DNA from: Shewanella algae
Lineage (GTDB): Bacteria; Pseudomonadota; Gammaproteobacteria; Enterobacterales; Shewanellaceae
NCBI RefSeq assembly: GCF_009183365.2
Contig: NZ_CP068230.1
Location: 3,873,001-3,937,000 of the forward strand
Reading direction: 5' to 3'
DNA length: 64,000 nt
The position numbers and the translations under genes were made by a program. Within the stretch, counting starts at the first letter, position 1. Each line of letters starts with the position of its first letter. Under the pieces are notes generated by a model. The model was not told the origin of the DNA, ran no database searches, and saw only the letters and a list, made by a program, of their open reading frames with translations. This document shows, in pieces, positions 26,057 to 34,500 of the stretch.

Positions 26057-26430
26057 CTTGTTTTCGACGGTCACAGTTCCGCCTGTGCCTGAAATGAGGC
26101 GTATGTCTGCAGGCATATAGGTAGCTTCAAACAAGTTAGCTCTCACAGAATTGCTCCAATCCCTCCTCGGTGTCGCCGAGAGCCTTTGGCGCAAATAACG
26201 TAGCTGAAGGCGAACACTCGCCGGTGACGAGTGTGCTCATGAGCGCAAGCTATGGACAGATTGGAATACTTAAGCTCCACGACTTTACGCCGCTGGCACA
26301 ACGGCTATCATGGCTTTGGCTGAAAGCCATTCCCGACGCGCAAAAAAGCTCAAAGCTGCGGCGATTGCCGCACTCTGACAGGAATTTTCCACTGACTTGG
26401 CTTACATAAAAGCCATCAAAGCATAAACAA

Positions 26431-26444
26431 GCCCCATTCGGGGC
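26431..26444 (-). terminator. Probable terminator of the CsgD-like gene
   Basis: A 5-bp GC-only stem GCCCC / GGGGC with a 4-base loop, followed on the minus strand by TTGTTTAT, 28 bases after the stop. Short but well placed. Confidence 0.5.
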
Positions 26445-26471
26445 CAAGTTCAGGCTGGATCTAGCGACAAA

Positions 26472-27137
26472 TCAACTGATGAGATCGAAGTGACTCTGAT
26501 AGGTCTGGGCCCAACGCAACAATTCGACTCGATTACGAGATTGAGTCTTGCGGAAAATCGATGAAATATGCGCCTTGACCGTATGCTCACTGATACACAG
26601 ACGTTGGGCTATCTCTTTATTCCTGGCACCACTGGAAACCAGCTGAATAATGGTACGTTCACGCCGGGTCAACATCTGCAGCATGGAAACCGTATCGGCC
26701 GACATCTCATTGCCAGTGTCCAAGGTCTTGACCAGCTTACGGAACATCTTGCTGATAAGGGTTCTGTCGTACCAGAGCTCATCGGCCACCATCTTGCGCA
26801 GGCCTGTAAGCATAAGATCGATGCGCTGATCTGAATAAAGTACCCCGCGGATCCCCAGCAACATAGCCGATTCCTGATCCAGTGAACCTCTGGCAACTTG
26901 GTAGAGGGCGACAGGAACATGAGAGACCAGGCGGCTGGCCAGCAGAGGAATGCCCTTATTGTCCAGCGCCGACCCCTTCTGAGAAATTAGATAGAAAGTA
27001 CTATCGCTCTTCTGCGGATCCAACTGTTCCGGGTGGCGTACTATACGGGTCTTAAGACCAATGGACTCGGCCAGTATGGCCAAATGACAAGGGGCGGCTA
27101 TCTGGTTTATAAAAACCAACTCATTGATACTACTCAT
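26472..27137 (-). CDS. LuxR-family transcriptional regulator, CsgD-like
   Basis: 221 residues. The C-terminal 65 residues form a LuxR/FixJ-type helix-turn-helix: LTRRERTIIQLVSSGARNKE then IAQRLCISEHTVKAHISSIF (about 155-200). The N-terminal domain has receiver-like strand/helix alternation (LVFINQIAAPCHLAILAESI...) but lacks the usual DD/D/K phosphorylation set, as in CsgD, the curli master activator. The position next to the curlin genes supports this role. The gene points towards csgA, so the two are convergent across the repeat region. It probably controls the curlin operon and related matrix genes; this is inference from family and place. Confidence 0.85.
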   Translation of the reverse strand: MSSINELVFINQIAAPCHLAILAESIGLKTRIVRHPEQLDPQKSDSTFYLISQKGSALDNKGIPLLASRLVSHVPVALYQVARGSLDQESAMLLGIRGVLYSDQRIDLMLTGLRKMVADELWYDRTLISKMFRKLVKTLDTGNEMSADTVSMLQMLTRRERTIIQLVSSGARNKEIAQRLCISEHTVKAHISSIFRKTQSRNRVELLRWAQTYQSHFDLIS

Positions 27138-27348
27138 ATTTACTCTTCTCCCTGAAAAGTCTCGCTCATATCCCTAAAGGGATAGCTTCCTTAATCACTT
27201 TCCGTGAGCCTACACAAAAAGTATCAGATGATTCTGACCAGATAGTGTCCGGTTTTCATCACCATAAAGTATGATTCTAACAATCTTTAGTCGCATTGCC
27301 AGATGAAATATTGTAAAGACTGTATATGGCTCTCTCTGTCCCGACCTG

Positions 27349-27954
27349 TCAATCGGCGCCAAGACGCTGCAACTGGCGGTCATGAAATGAGGATAAAACC
27401 AGCAAGGCGGCGATGGCACCGATAAGAGCCATCAGCATATCCGACTGGGTATCCCAGACATAGCCCTGGGTGCCGAGAAAGGCCTCGGCACCTGTACCTG
27501 TAGCCGCGGCAACCCACCATTCAATCAGTTCATAGAAAGCCGACAAGGCCAAGGCAAAACAACTGACCAGAAAAGCACACCAGGCACCAGGTTTCACAGC
27601 TTGGTTACGCAGCAGTATCTCCCTGGCAATCATTGCCGGGATAAATCCTTGGGCCAAATGACCCAGTTTATCGTAGTTGTTACGCTCAGAGCCCATCCAC
27701 TGTGCTAAAGTATCGAACAGCGGCACCTCGGCATAGGTGTAGTGGGCGCCGACAAACAGTATCAGGCAATGCACCAAGATCAGGCCATAAAGCAGCGGAG
27801 TCAGCGGAAAACGTTTGCGGGTAAAAAACAGTATCGGCAGCGCCAGCATCCCAGGCAGCGCTTCCAGCCACCAAGTGAAATCATCTTTAGGCGCTATCGC
27901 CGACCAGATAAGTACCACAAAATAAATGACCAGCCAGATAATTGTGTTTTTCAA
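27349..27954 (-). CDS. DUF2238 (YjdF-like) inner membrane protein
   Basis: About 200 residues with five to six hydrophobic segments. The central block HYTYAEVPLFDTLAQW, then RNNYDKLGHLAQGFIPAMIA (about 70-105), is the hallmark of the DUF2238/YjdF family; a second conserved region is SAFYELIEWWVAAATG. Function is not known. The frame extends to a GTG at 28026, but no Shine-Dalgarno precedes it and the extension intrudes on the serA promoter region. TTG 27954 has AAGGA seven bases upstream and puts the first membrane helix directly at the N-terminus, so I prefer it. Divergent from serA. Confidence 0.8.
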   Translation of the reverse strand: MKNTIIWLVIYFVVLIWSAIAPKDDFTWWLEALPGMLALPILFFTRKRFPLTPLLYGLILVHCLILFVGAHYTYAEVPLFDTLAQWMGSERNNYDKLGHLAQGFIPAMIAREILLRNQAVKPGAWCAFLVSCFALALSAFYELIEWWVAAATGTGAEAFLGTQGYVWDTQSDMLMALIGAIAALLVLSSFHDRQLQRLGAD

Positions 27955-28112
27955 GCCACTTTCCTTATGCCAGTGATTGTTCTCAATTAGGAAAAAATAC
28001 TTTAGCCATCTAGCCCTCCACTTCACCTGAAAAAAGTGCTACTTTGATTGGGCATGGGCGAAAGCATCATAGCATACGTACATTAGTTAATAATCAAGAG
28101 GGTACCTATATC

Positions 28113-29342
28113 ATGGCGAAACACTCGCTGGACAAGGATAAAATTAAAATCCTGTTGTTGGAAGGCGTCCACCAATCAGCCGTCGATGTGCTGGAAAGGG
28201 CTGGCTATACCAATATCGAGTATCACAAGGCATCACTCTCCGGCTCAGAGCTTCAGCAGTCGATCAAAGATGCCCATTTCGTCGGAATCCGCTCCCGTAC
28301 CCAACTGACCCAAGAAGTATTACAACAGGCGGAAAAGCTGGTTGCCATAGGATGTTTCTGTATCGGCACCAACCAGGTCGACCTCAAGGCTGCCGAGCAA
28401 CTGGGTATTCCTGTGTTCAATGCGCCCTTCTCCAATACCCGCAGCGTGGCCGAACTGGTACTCGGTGAAATCATCATGCTGCTGCGCGGTATTCCGCAGC
28501 GCAACGCCCTGGCCCATCGTGGTGGCTGGCTCAAGAGCGCCAATGGCAGCTTCGAAGCCCGTGGCAAGACCCTGGGGGTCATAGGTTATGGCCATATCGG
28601 TACCCAGTTGGGGATCCTCGCCGAAACCTTGGGGATGAAAGTGATCTTCTTCGATATCGAAGATAAGCTGCCGCTGGGTAACGCCCAGCAGGTACACTCC
28701 ATGGAGCAGTTACTGTCTCAAGCCGATGTGGTCAGCCTGCATGTGCCTGAAACCCCACAAACCAAAGAGATGATTGCCCAGGCCGAACTGGCGATGATGC
28801 GCAAAGGCAGCATACTGATCAATGCTTCCCGCGGCACTGTGGTGGATATCGACGCCCTGGCGGTAGCCCTCAAGGAGCAACAGTTGGCTGGTGCCGCCAT
28901 CGACGTGTTCCCGGTTGAGCCCAAGTCCAATACTGACGAATTCCAAAGCCCGCTGCGCGGCCTGGACAATGTGTTACTGACCCCACACATAGGCGGCAGC
29001 ACAGAAGAAGCCCAGGAAAACATAGGTATTGAGGTTGCCGGCAAGCTGGCCAAATACTCAGACAACGGCTCTACCCTGTCGGCAGTCAACTTCCCGGAAG
29101 TATCGCTGCCGCAGCATAAAGATGCCTCCCGCCTGCTGCATATTCACCATAACCGCCCCGGTATTCTGATCAAGATTAACCAGGCGTTCTCGGAGAAAGG
29201 CATCAACATTTCAGCCCAGTATCTGCAAACCACGGCTACCATAGGTTATGTGGTGATGGAGGTAGATACCACCCAGGCTGAAGAAGCACTGACAGAACTC
29301 AAGTCTATCGAAGGTACTATCCGTACCAGACTGCTGTTCTGA
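28113..29342 (+). CDS. serA: D-3-phosphoglycerate dehydrogenase
   Basis: 409 residues, close to E. coli SerA (410) along its length. It oxidises 3-phosphoglycerate to 3-phosphohydroxypyruvate, the first step of serine synthesis. The NAD-binding loop is GVIGYGHIGTQLGILAETLG (about 154-173). The catalytic Arg, Glu and His lie in INASRGTVVD, FPVEPKS and LLTPHIGGSTEEA. The C-terminal ACT domain (HIHHNRPGILIKINQAF...) is the serine-feedback site. MAKHSLDKDKIKILLLEGVH matches the SerA N-terminus, so the ATG at 28113 is the start although the frame opens at 28044. A stem at 29358-29386 probably ends transcription. Confidence 0.97.
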   Translation: MAKHSLDKDKIKILLLEGVHQSAVDVLERAGYTNIEYHKASLSGSELQQSIKDAHFVGIRSRTQLTQEVLQQAEKLVAIGCFCIGTNQVDLKAAEQLGIPVFNAPFSNTRSVAELVLGEIIMLLRGIPQRNALAHRGGWLKSANGSFEARGKTLGVIGYGHIGTQLGILAETLGMKVIFFDIEDKLPLGNAQQVHSMEQLLSQADVVSLHVPETPQTKEMIAQAELAMMRKGSILINASRGTVVDIDALAVALKEQQLAGAAIDVFPVEPKSNTDEFQSPLRGLDNVLLTPHIGGSTEEAQENIGIEVAGKLAKYSDNGSTLSAVNFPEVSLPQHKDASRLLHIHHNRPGILIKINQAFSEKGINISAQYLQTTATIGYVVMEVDTTQAEEALTELKSIEGTIRTRLLF

Positions 29343-29357
29343 TTTTTGAGGCTTTCA

Positions 29358-29386
29358 CAGGGCGCCATATTGCTATCGGCGCCCTG
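29358..29386 (+). terminator. Probable terminator of serA
   Basis: A 9-bp perfect stem CAGGGCGCC / GGCGCCCTG with an 11-base loop, followed by TTTATTTC, about 16 bases after the stop codon. Confidence 0.75.
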
Positions 29387-29450
29387 TTTATTTCTGTCAA
29401 ATCCGCTACAATCGCAGATCTCTTAATGCCTTCAATCTCAGGATCTTGTT

Positions 29451-30416
29451 ATGAGCATTTGCGTTTCTCAGCCCGATTGGCCACTGGATGCCGGCATTCC
29501 GGATCTGCTTATTTCCCGCCTCTCTCACTTGGGTCTGCTTGCCGTTACCGGCGAACAGGGCCGCAGCTTTATCCATGGTCAGGTCACCACGGATATCAGC
29601 TCTCTCACGGCCGAGCAGTGGCGTTGGGGCGCTCACTGCGATCCCAAAGGCAAAATGCTTTCAAGCTTCAGAACCTTTGCCCTGGGTGATGCCCTGATAT
29701 TGATGATGCCAAGGGATACCCTGGCTGCCGACTTGCCGCAACTGAAGAAGTACGCTGTGTTCAGTAAGGCCGAACTGGTCGATGTCAGCGACGATTACAG
29801 TCTCTTGGGTATAGCCGGCGCCAAGGCTGTCACTTGGTTGGCAGAGCAGTTCCCGGGCTTCAGTCCAGAGCAGCAAGTGAGTGCTGTCGATGACGGCGTG
29901 GTACTGCAGGACGACGAGCGCTTTATTCTGGTTCTGCCCAAGGCCCGGGCCGATGCCTTGTGCCAGCAGCAGTCTCCAGTCGATGCCAGTGCCTGGCAAG
30001 AGCTGGAAATCCTTGCCGCCTACCCTAACCTGCCGGCATCACACATGGGCCAATTTGTACCGCAAATGTGCAACCTGCAGGCCATCAACGGCATCAGCTT
30101 CACCAAGGGTTGCTATATGGGCCAGGAAACCGTGGCCAGAATGAAGTATCGCGGCGGCAACAAGCGAGCCCTCTATATTCTCAAGGGTAAAGCCACTGTC
30201 GATGTCACCCCGGAAACCACGCTGGAGATGGCGCTGGATGAAGGTTTTCGTAAGGGCGGCAGCATTATTGAAGCCGTACAACGAAATGGCGAGTTGCTGC
30301 TGACCGCAGTGCTGGCCAATGACACAGAAGTCGGCGCCAAATTCCGCATCGCTGATGATGAAAACAGCGAACTGACGGTACTGCCTCTGCCCTACTCTCT
30401 GGAAGAGCAGGAGTAA
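29451..30416 (+). CDS. ygfZ: tRNA-modifying / iron-sulfur assembly protein YgfZ
   Basis: 321 residues of the folate-binding YgfZ/GcvT-like family. The defining motif KGCYMGQETVARMKYRG (about 219-235) is present, with the conserved Cys that YgfZ needs for function. The protein assists maturation or repair of [4Fe-4S] enzymes such as MiaB in a tetrahydrofolate-dependent way; this is family knowledge. The N-terminal region (VTGEQGRSFIHGQVTTDISS) is the folate-binding entry seen in the group. The ATG at 29451 has AGGA about eight bases upstream. It stands alone between two terminators. Confidence 0.93.
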   Translation: MSICVSQPDWPLDAGIPDLLISRLSHLGLLAVTGEQGRSFIHGQVTTDISSLTAEQWRWGAHCDPKGKMLSSFRTFALGDALILMMPRDTLAADLPQLKKYAVFSKAELVDVSDDYSLLGIAGAKAVTWLAEQFPGFSPEQQVSAVDDGVVLQDDERFILVLPKARADALCQQQSPVDASAWQELEILAAYPNLPASHMGQFVPQMCNLQAINGISFTKGCYMGQETVARMKYRGGNKRALYILKGKATVDVTPETTLEMALDEGFRKGGSIIEAVQRNGELLLTAVLANDTEVGAKFRIADDENSELTVLPLPYSLEEQE

Positions 30417-30429
30417 CAATGAATGACCC

Positions 30430-30456
30430 AATAAAGGCGCCGTCGGCGCCTTTATT
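30430..30456. terminator. Bidirectional terminator between ygfZ and the HD-GYP regulator gene
   Basis: A 12-bp perfect stem AATAAAGGCGCC / GGCGCCTTTATT with a 3-base loop, T-rich on both strands. It lies between convergent genes. Confidence 0.92.
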
Positions 30457-30474
30457 TTTATCCGCAGTTTGTCG

Positions 30475-31506
30475 CTATTCAGTGCCGGATTCAGTTTCCA
30501 TATGAGTATCACGCACCTCTATCACCTGGGGCAGTATCTGTTTAAACAGTTCCACCAGTTCAGGGTCAAAGTGTTTCCCCGCCTCAGACTCCAGTAACGC
30601 CATGGTATCTTCTATGCTCCAGGCCTTCTTGTAAGGTCGAATCGAGGTCAGGGCATCGAAGACATCGGCAATGGCGACGATTCGCCCCTCAATGGGGATA
30701 TCATTGCCTTTCAAGCCATTGGGATAACCTGAGCCATCCCACTTCTCGTGGTGAGTCAGCGCAATGCGCCGGGACATCTGCAACAGAGGATCCGGGTGCT
30801 CACCGATAATCTCGGCACCGATTTCGGCGTGTTGCTGCATGATTCGCCACTCTTCGGCGTCCAGTTTCCCCGGTTTTTTCAGCACAGCATCCGGAGTACC
30901 TATCTTACCGATATCATGCATGGGCGCCGCATTGTAAAGCAGCTCACAGAAGTTGTCCGGCAGCTTGGCCTGTTGTGCCAGAAGCCTGGCATAGTGGCTC
31001 ATGCGAATAACGTGTAAGCCGGTCTCGTTATCCTTGTATTCAGCGGCACGGCCCAGGCGACGGATGATCTCGAAGCGGGTCTGTTCCAGCTCGCGGGTAC
31101 GTTCGCGCACCTGTTGTTCCAGCAAACGCTTCTGATCGTAGAGGGCCAAGTGGTTACGTACCCTGGCTCTGACTATCGGGGCACTGACAGGCTTGGTGAT
31201 GTAGTCGACAGCCCCCAAATCAAAGCCCTGGGTCTCATCGGCCACCTCAGAGAGAGCGGTGACAAAGATCACCGGGATATGGCTGGTCATGGGTTCCTGC
31301 TTGAGACGCTTACAAACTTCATAGCCATTCATGCCCGGCATCATCACATCCAGGAGGATCAGATCCGGAGGGCTCTTCTGCGCCAACGCCAGCGCTCTTG
31401 GGCCATCTATCGCCACCTTGAGCTTATAATCGTCGCCGAGGATCCCCACCAGAATATCTATGTTCTCCGGTGTATCGTCCACCACCAGTACAGTGGCTTT
31501 TTCCAT
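30475..31506 (-). CDS. Response regulator with HD-GYP c-di-GMP phosphodiesterase output
   Basis: 343 residues. Receiver domain at about 1-125 with phospho-acceptor Asp53 in LILLDVMMPGMNGYEV and Lys about 105 in DYITKPVSAP. A short coiled linker (about 126-150) leads into an HD-GYP domain with the metal pair HD (197-198, in AAPMHDIGKIG), further metal-binding segments HHEKWDGSGYPNGLKGN (GYP at 260-262) and IVAIADVFDALTS. All key residues are present, so it should hydrolyse c-di-GMP when phosphorylated (RpfG-like). The gene lies 88 bases after the large hybrid kinase on the same strand and is very probably its partner. Good Shine-Dalgarno (GAGGGAG) before the ATG. Confidence 0.93.
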   Translation of the reverse strand: MEKATVLVVDDTPENIDILVGILGDDYKLKVAIDGPRALALAQKSPPDLILLDVMMPGMNGYEVCKRLKQEPMTSHIPVIFVTALSEVADETQGFDLGAVDYITKPVSAPIVRARVRNHLALYDQKRLLEQQVRERTRELEQTRFEIIRRLGRAAEYKDNETGLHVIRMSHYARLLAQQAKLPDNFCELLYNAAPMHDIGKIGTPDAVLKKPGKLDAEEWRIMQQHAEIGAEIIGEHPDPLLQMSRRIALTHHEKWDGSGYPNGLKGNDIPIEGRIVAIADVFDALTSIRPYKKAWSIEDTMALLESEAGKHFDPELVELFKQILPQVIEVRDTHMETESGTE

Positions 31507-31594
31507 CTCAATCTCCCTCTTGTTACGGGCTCCACATCCTATTTCAGCGCCACAGCGCTTTAATGGCGGCGCGAATATCCCCTAATGAGTATAG

Positions 31595-34500
31595 TCAGGC
31601 CTGCTCGGTCTCGTTCAGCTCCTGCTGCAGCTCGCGGATAAGATCGGCGGCATCGTCAAACTGATAGCTGCCGACCATGCTGCTGACAGGTTTCAGGCGC
31701 TGCCACAGAGGCTTGCTCACCCTGCGGCTCAATGCTTCCAGTTGAACAACGGCTTCGGCATCGGCGTCTTCCAAACTCTGCAGCAGTTGCTCCAGGGCGG
31801 TTTTAAGCGCCTCGGGATCAATCTCCTCTGCGGCATCACCTTCCGTCTGAGGATCGCTTTGTGGCTTATCACCCATCCAGTCCGCAATGGCTTCAACAAT
31901 GGCTGCAACCCGGGTTTCCACCGCCAGCAACTCTTGCTCACATTCTTCACCGGCCGCCAACTTGGCTTCCAATTGCCTGGCCTCTTCCACCAAAGGCTCG
32001 GAGCAGAGGTTTCCTGCCAGCCCCTTAAGGGTATGCGCCGCCCTGACCGCTTCTTCCTGCTGTTGTTCCTTGAGCGCCTTGCGAATCCGTTTGCCGACAT
32101 TGCCCTGACTACCGAGGAAACGCTCGAAGATGCGCCGATAGAGGCGCTCTGAATGCTGTACCAGCTGCAGTCCGCGATCGATATCCAGGCTCTCGTGTTC
32201 CGGCCAGCTCACCAGATTCTCAGGAGCATCGCCATTGGCCATACCGGCATCATTATTCCCTGCAGCGGCCGGAACTTGCCCACCTCCCAGATACTGCAAC
32301 AACACCTGATACAAGAGGCTGACTTCTATCGGCTTGGCGATGTGGTCATTCATGCCCGCTCGCAGACACATCTCCTTGTCACCGGCCATGGCGTTGGCCG
32401 TCATGGCAACCACAGGTAACTGCTCAAGCCCAGGCATCTTGCGCAGTGCCTCTGTGGCCTGATATCCATCCATCACGGGCATCTGGCAGTCCATCAGTAC
32501 AAGATCAAACTGCTGCTGCGCCAACTTCTCCAGTGCTATCTGGCCATTCTCGGCGATGGACAAGTCTATGCCCACCTGCTCGAGAAACTCGGTCGCCACT
32601 TCCTGATTCATCTCGTTGTCTTCCACCAGCAACACACGTTTGCCGGCAAGAGCTGCCAGTTGCAGGGATTCGAGATCCAACGCCTTGCGCCTGACAGGAA
32701 TATGGCCCTGACGCCCAAGAGCCAGCATAATGCCATCGAGCAGCCTGGAGGCACTGACCGGCTTGGTGATATAGCCGTTGATCCCGAGTTGCTCCAACTG
32801 TTCGATAAAGTCACTGTTGGCGTGGGCCGACACCATGAGGATCAGCGGCGGCTCTTTTACCTGTAGTATCTGCCGCGCGGTTTCCATGCCGTCCATCTCA
32901 GGCATCTTCCAATCGATCAAGGCCATCTTGTAGGACTTACGCTTCACCTTATCCAGCGCCTCCATGCCGCTGCGGGCACAGTCGACGGCAAAGCCCATGC
33001 TCTCGAGCGTGGTGCGCAATATATCTCTGGCGGTACCGTTATCATCGACCACCAGAATGGGCATGCCCTCCAGTTCCTGCTCTACATTTAGCTTGTCGTT
33101 TTCCGCAACCTTGAGCCGCACAGTGAAGAAGAAACAACTGCCGTTGCCAAACTGGCTCTCGACGCCGATTTCACCGCCCATCAGTTCTACCAGTTGTTTG
33201 GAAATCGCCAGCCCAAGCCCGGTACCGCCGTATTTACGTGTGGTCGAGGTATCTGCCTGGCTGAAAGACTTGAATAATCTGGCTTGCTGCTCGGCCGTCA
33301 GACCTATGCCACTGTCGCGCACTGCAAATCTTAGGATCACTTCATCCTGCTCGCGGCTGAGCTCACTTATCGACAGCATCACTTCACCCCGTTCGGTGAA
33401 TTTGATGGCGTTGTTCATCAGGTTAATAAGTACCTGACCGAGACGCAGCGGGTCCCCTTCCAGGTGGCTGGGTACGCTGGGAGCCACGGCAAACAGCAGC
33501 TCCAATTGTTTGTCGGCGGCGCGCTCAGAGAACATATCCCCGAGATCTTCCAAAATACTGTCGAGCTGGAACGGCACCACTTCGATATCCAGTTTGCCGG
33601 CCTCAATCTTGGAGAAGTCGAGAATGTCATTGATGATCCCCAGCAGGGATTGCGAAGCCCGTTCAATTTTTTCCACATAGTTACGCTGTTTGCGATCCAA
33701 CTGTGTCTGCAGGCACAGCTGAGACATGCCGATAATGGCGTTCATCGGGGTGCGGATCTCATGGGACATATTGGCAAGGAAGTCACTCTTGGCCTTGTTG
33801 GCGGCATCGGCATCTTCCTTGGCAGCCATCAGTTCGTTGGACAAGAGCTTGAGGCGGGTAATGTTGGCGATACTCATAACCACAGAACGTTCACGGCCCT
33901 CTTCCTCTTCAAGCTCGGAGGCGTTGATTGCCATCCACATGGGCTCGCCGGAGGCACTGAGCAGGCGCCACTCGCCGCTGACACTGTGATCGTCACTTAG
34001 CTTCAGGCGCTCGTACAGCTCGCTGGCATTGCTTCTGTCTTCCGGCGCCATCAAGTCGGCAAACGAGCGACGTTTGAGCTGCTCGGCACTCATGCCCATG
34101 TCACTGCAGAACTGGCCATTGCAATCCATTATGGTGCCGCGATCGTCCAGGTTGACTATGCCTATACCTGCGTTATCAAACAGGGCCCGGAAGTGGGCCT
34201 CGCTCTGGGCCAGCTCGGTTTCCATCTCCTTACGGCCGCTGATATCGGTCAGATAACCGTTCCAGAGCATGCCATCCTGCTGTTTACTGCCCTTGGCACC
34301 GGCCTCTAGCCAACGCACCTCACCGGAAGGATGCCGGTAGCGGAACTCTTTGATCCATTGCAGTCCACTCTCGCCGGAAAGCAGGCGAATGATGCTGCCC
34401 CTGTCTTCGGCAACAATCCGCTCGGCCACCAGATCAAAATCGGCCATCACCTCATTCTTGTGGTGACCAAGAGTGGCGATGGCTGCACTGGAAAGGAAAG

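Larger units (their letters stand above)
24544..26430. repeat. Mosaic intergenic repeat region between csgA and the CsgD-like gene
   Basis: Nearly 1.9 kb without a credible gene. It is built of repeated blocks. Block A occurs as three direct copies of exactly 173 bp (24858-25030, 25467-25639, 25884-26056) that differ at only a few positions; a short relative occurs at 26278-26318. Block C (CCAATTCCCCCTTCGGAGCC onward) follows copies 1 and 2 (25181-25333, 25731-25873) and is degenerate after copy 3. A diverged forerunner covers 24,560-24,850. The hairpin CACAGG-N4-CCTGTG is present four times (24759, 24974, 25583, 26000). Short open frames inside lack ribosome-binding sites and differ between copies. 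The function is unknown: it could be a family of mobile intergenic elements, a repeated RNA, or recombination debris. Confidence 0.8.

Noticed and set aside
24544..26430. CRISPR array or integron cassette array in the repeat region
   Set aside because: Repeats are long (173 bp) and irregularly spaced with unequal spacers, unlike CRISPR. No integrase and no RYYYAAC/GTTRRRY attC pairs were found.
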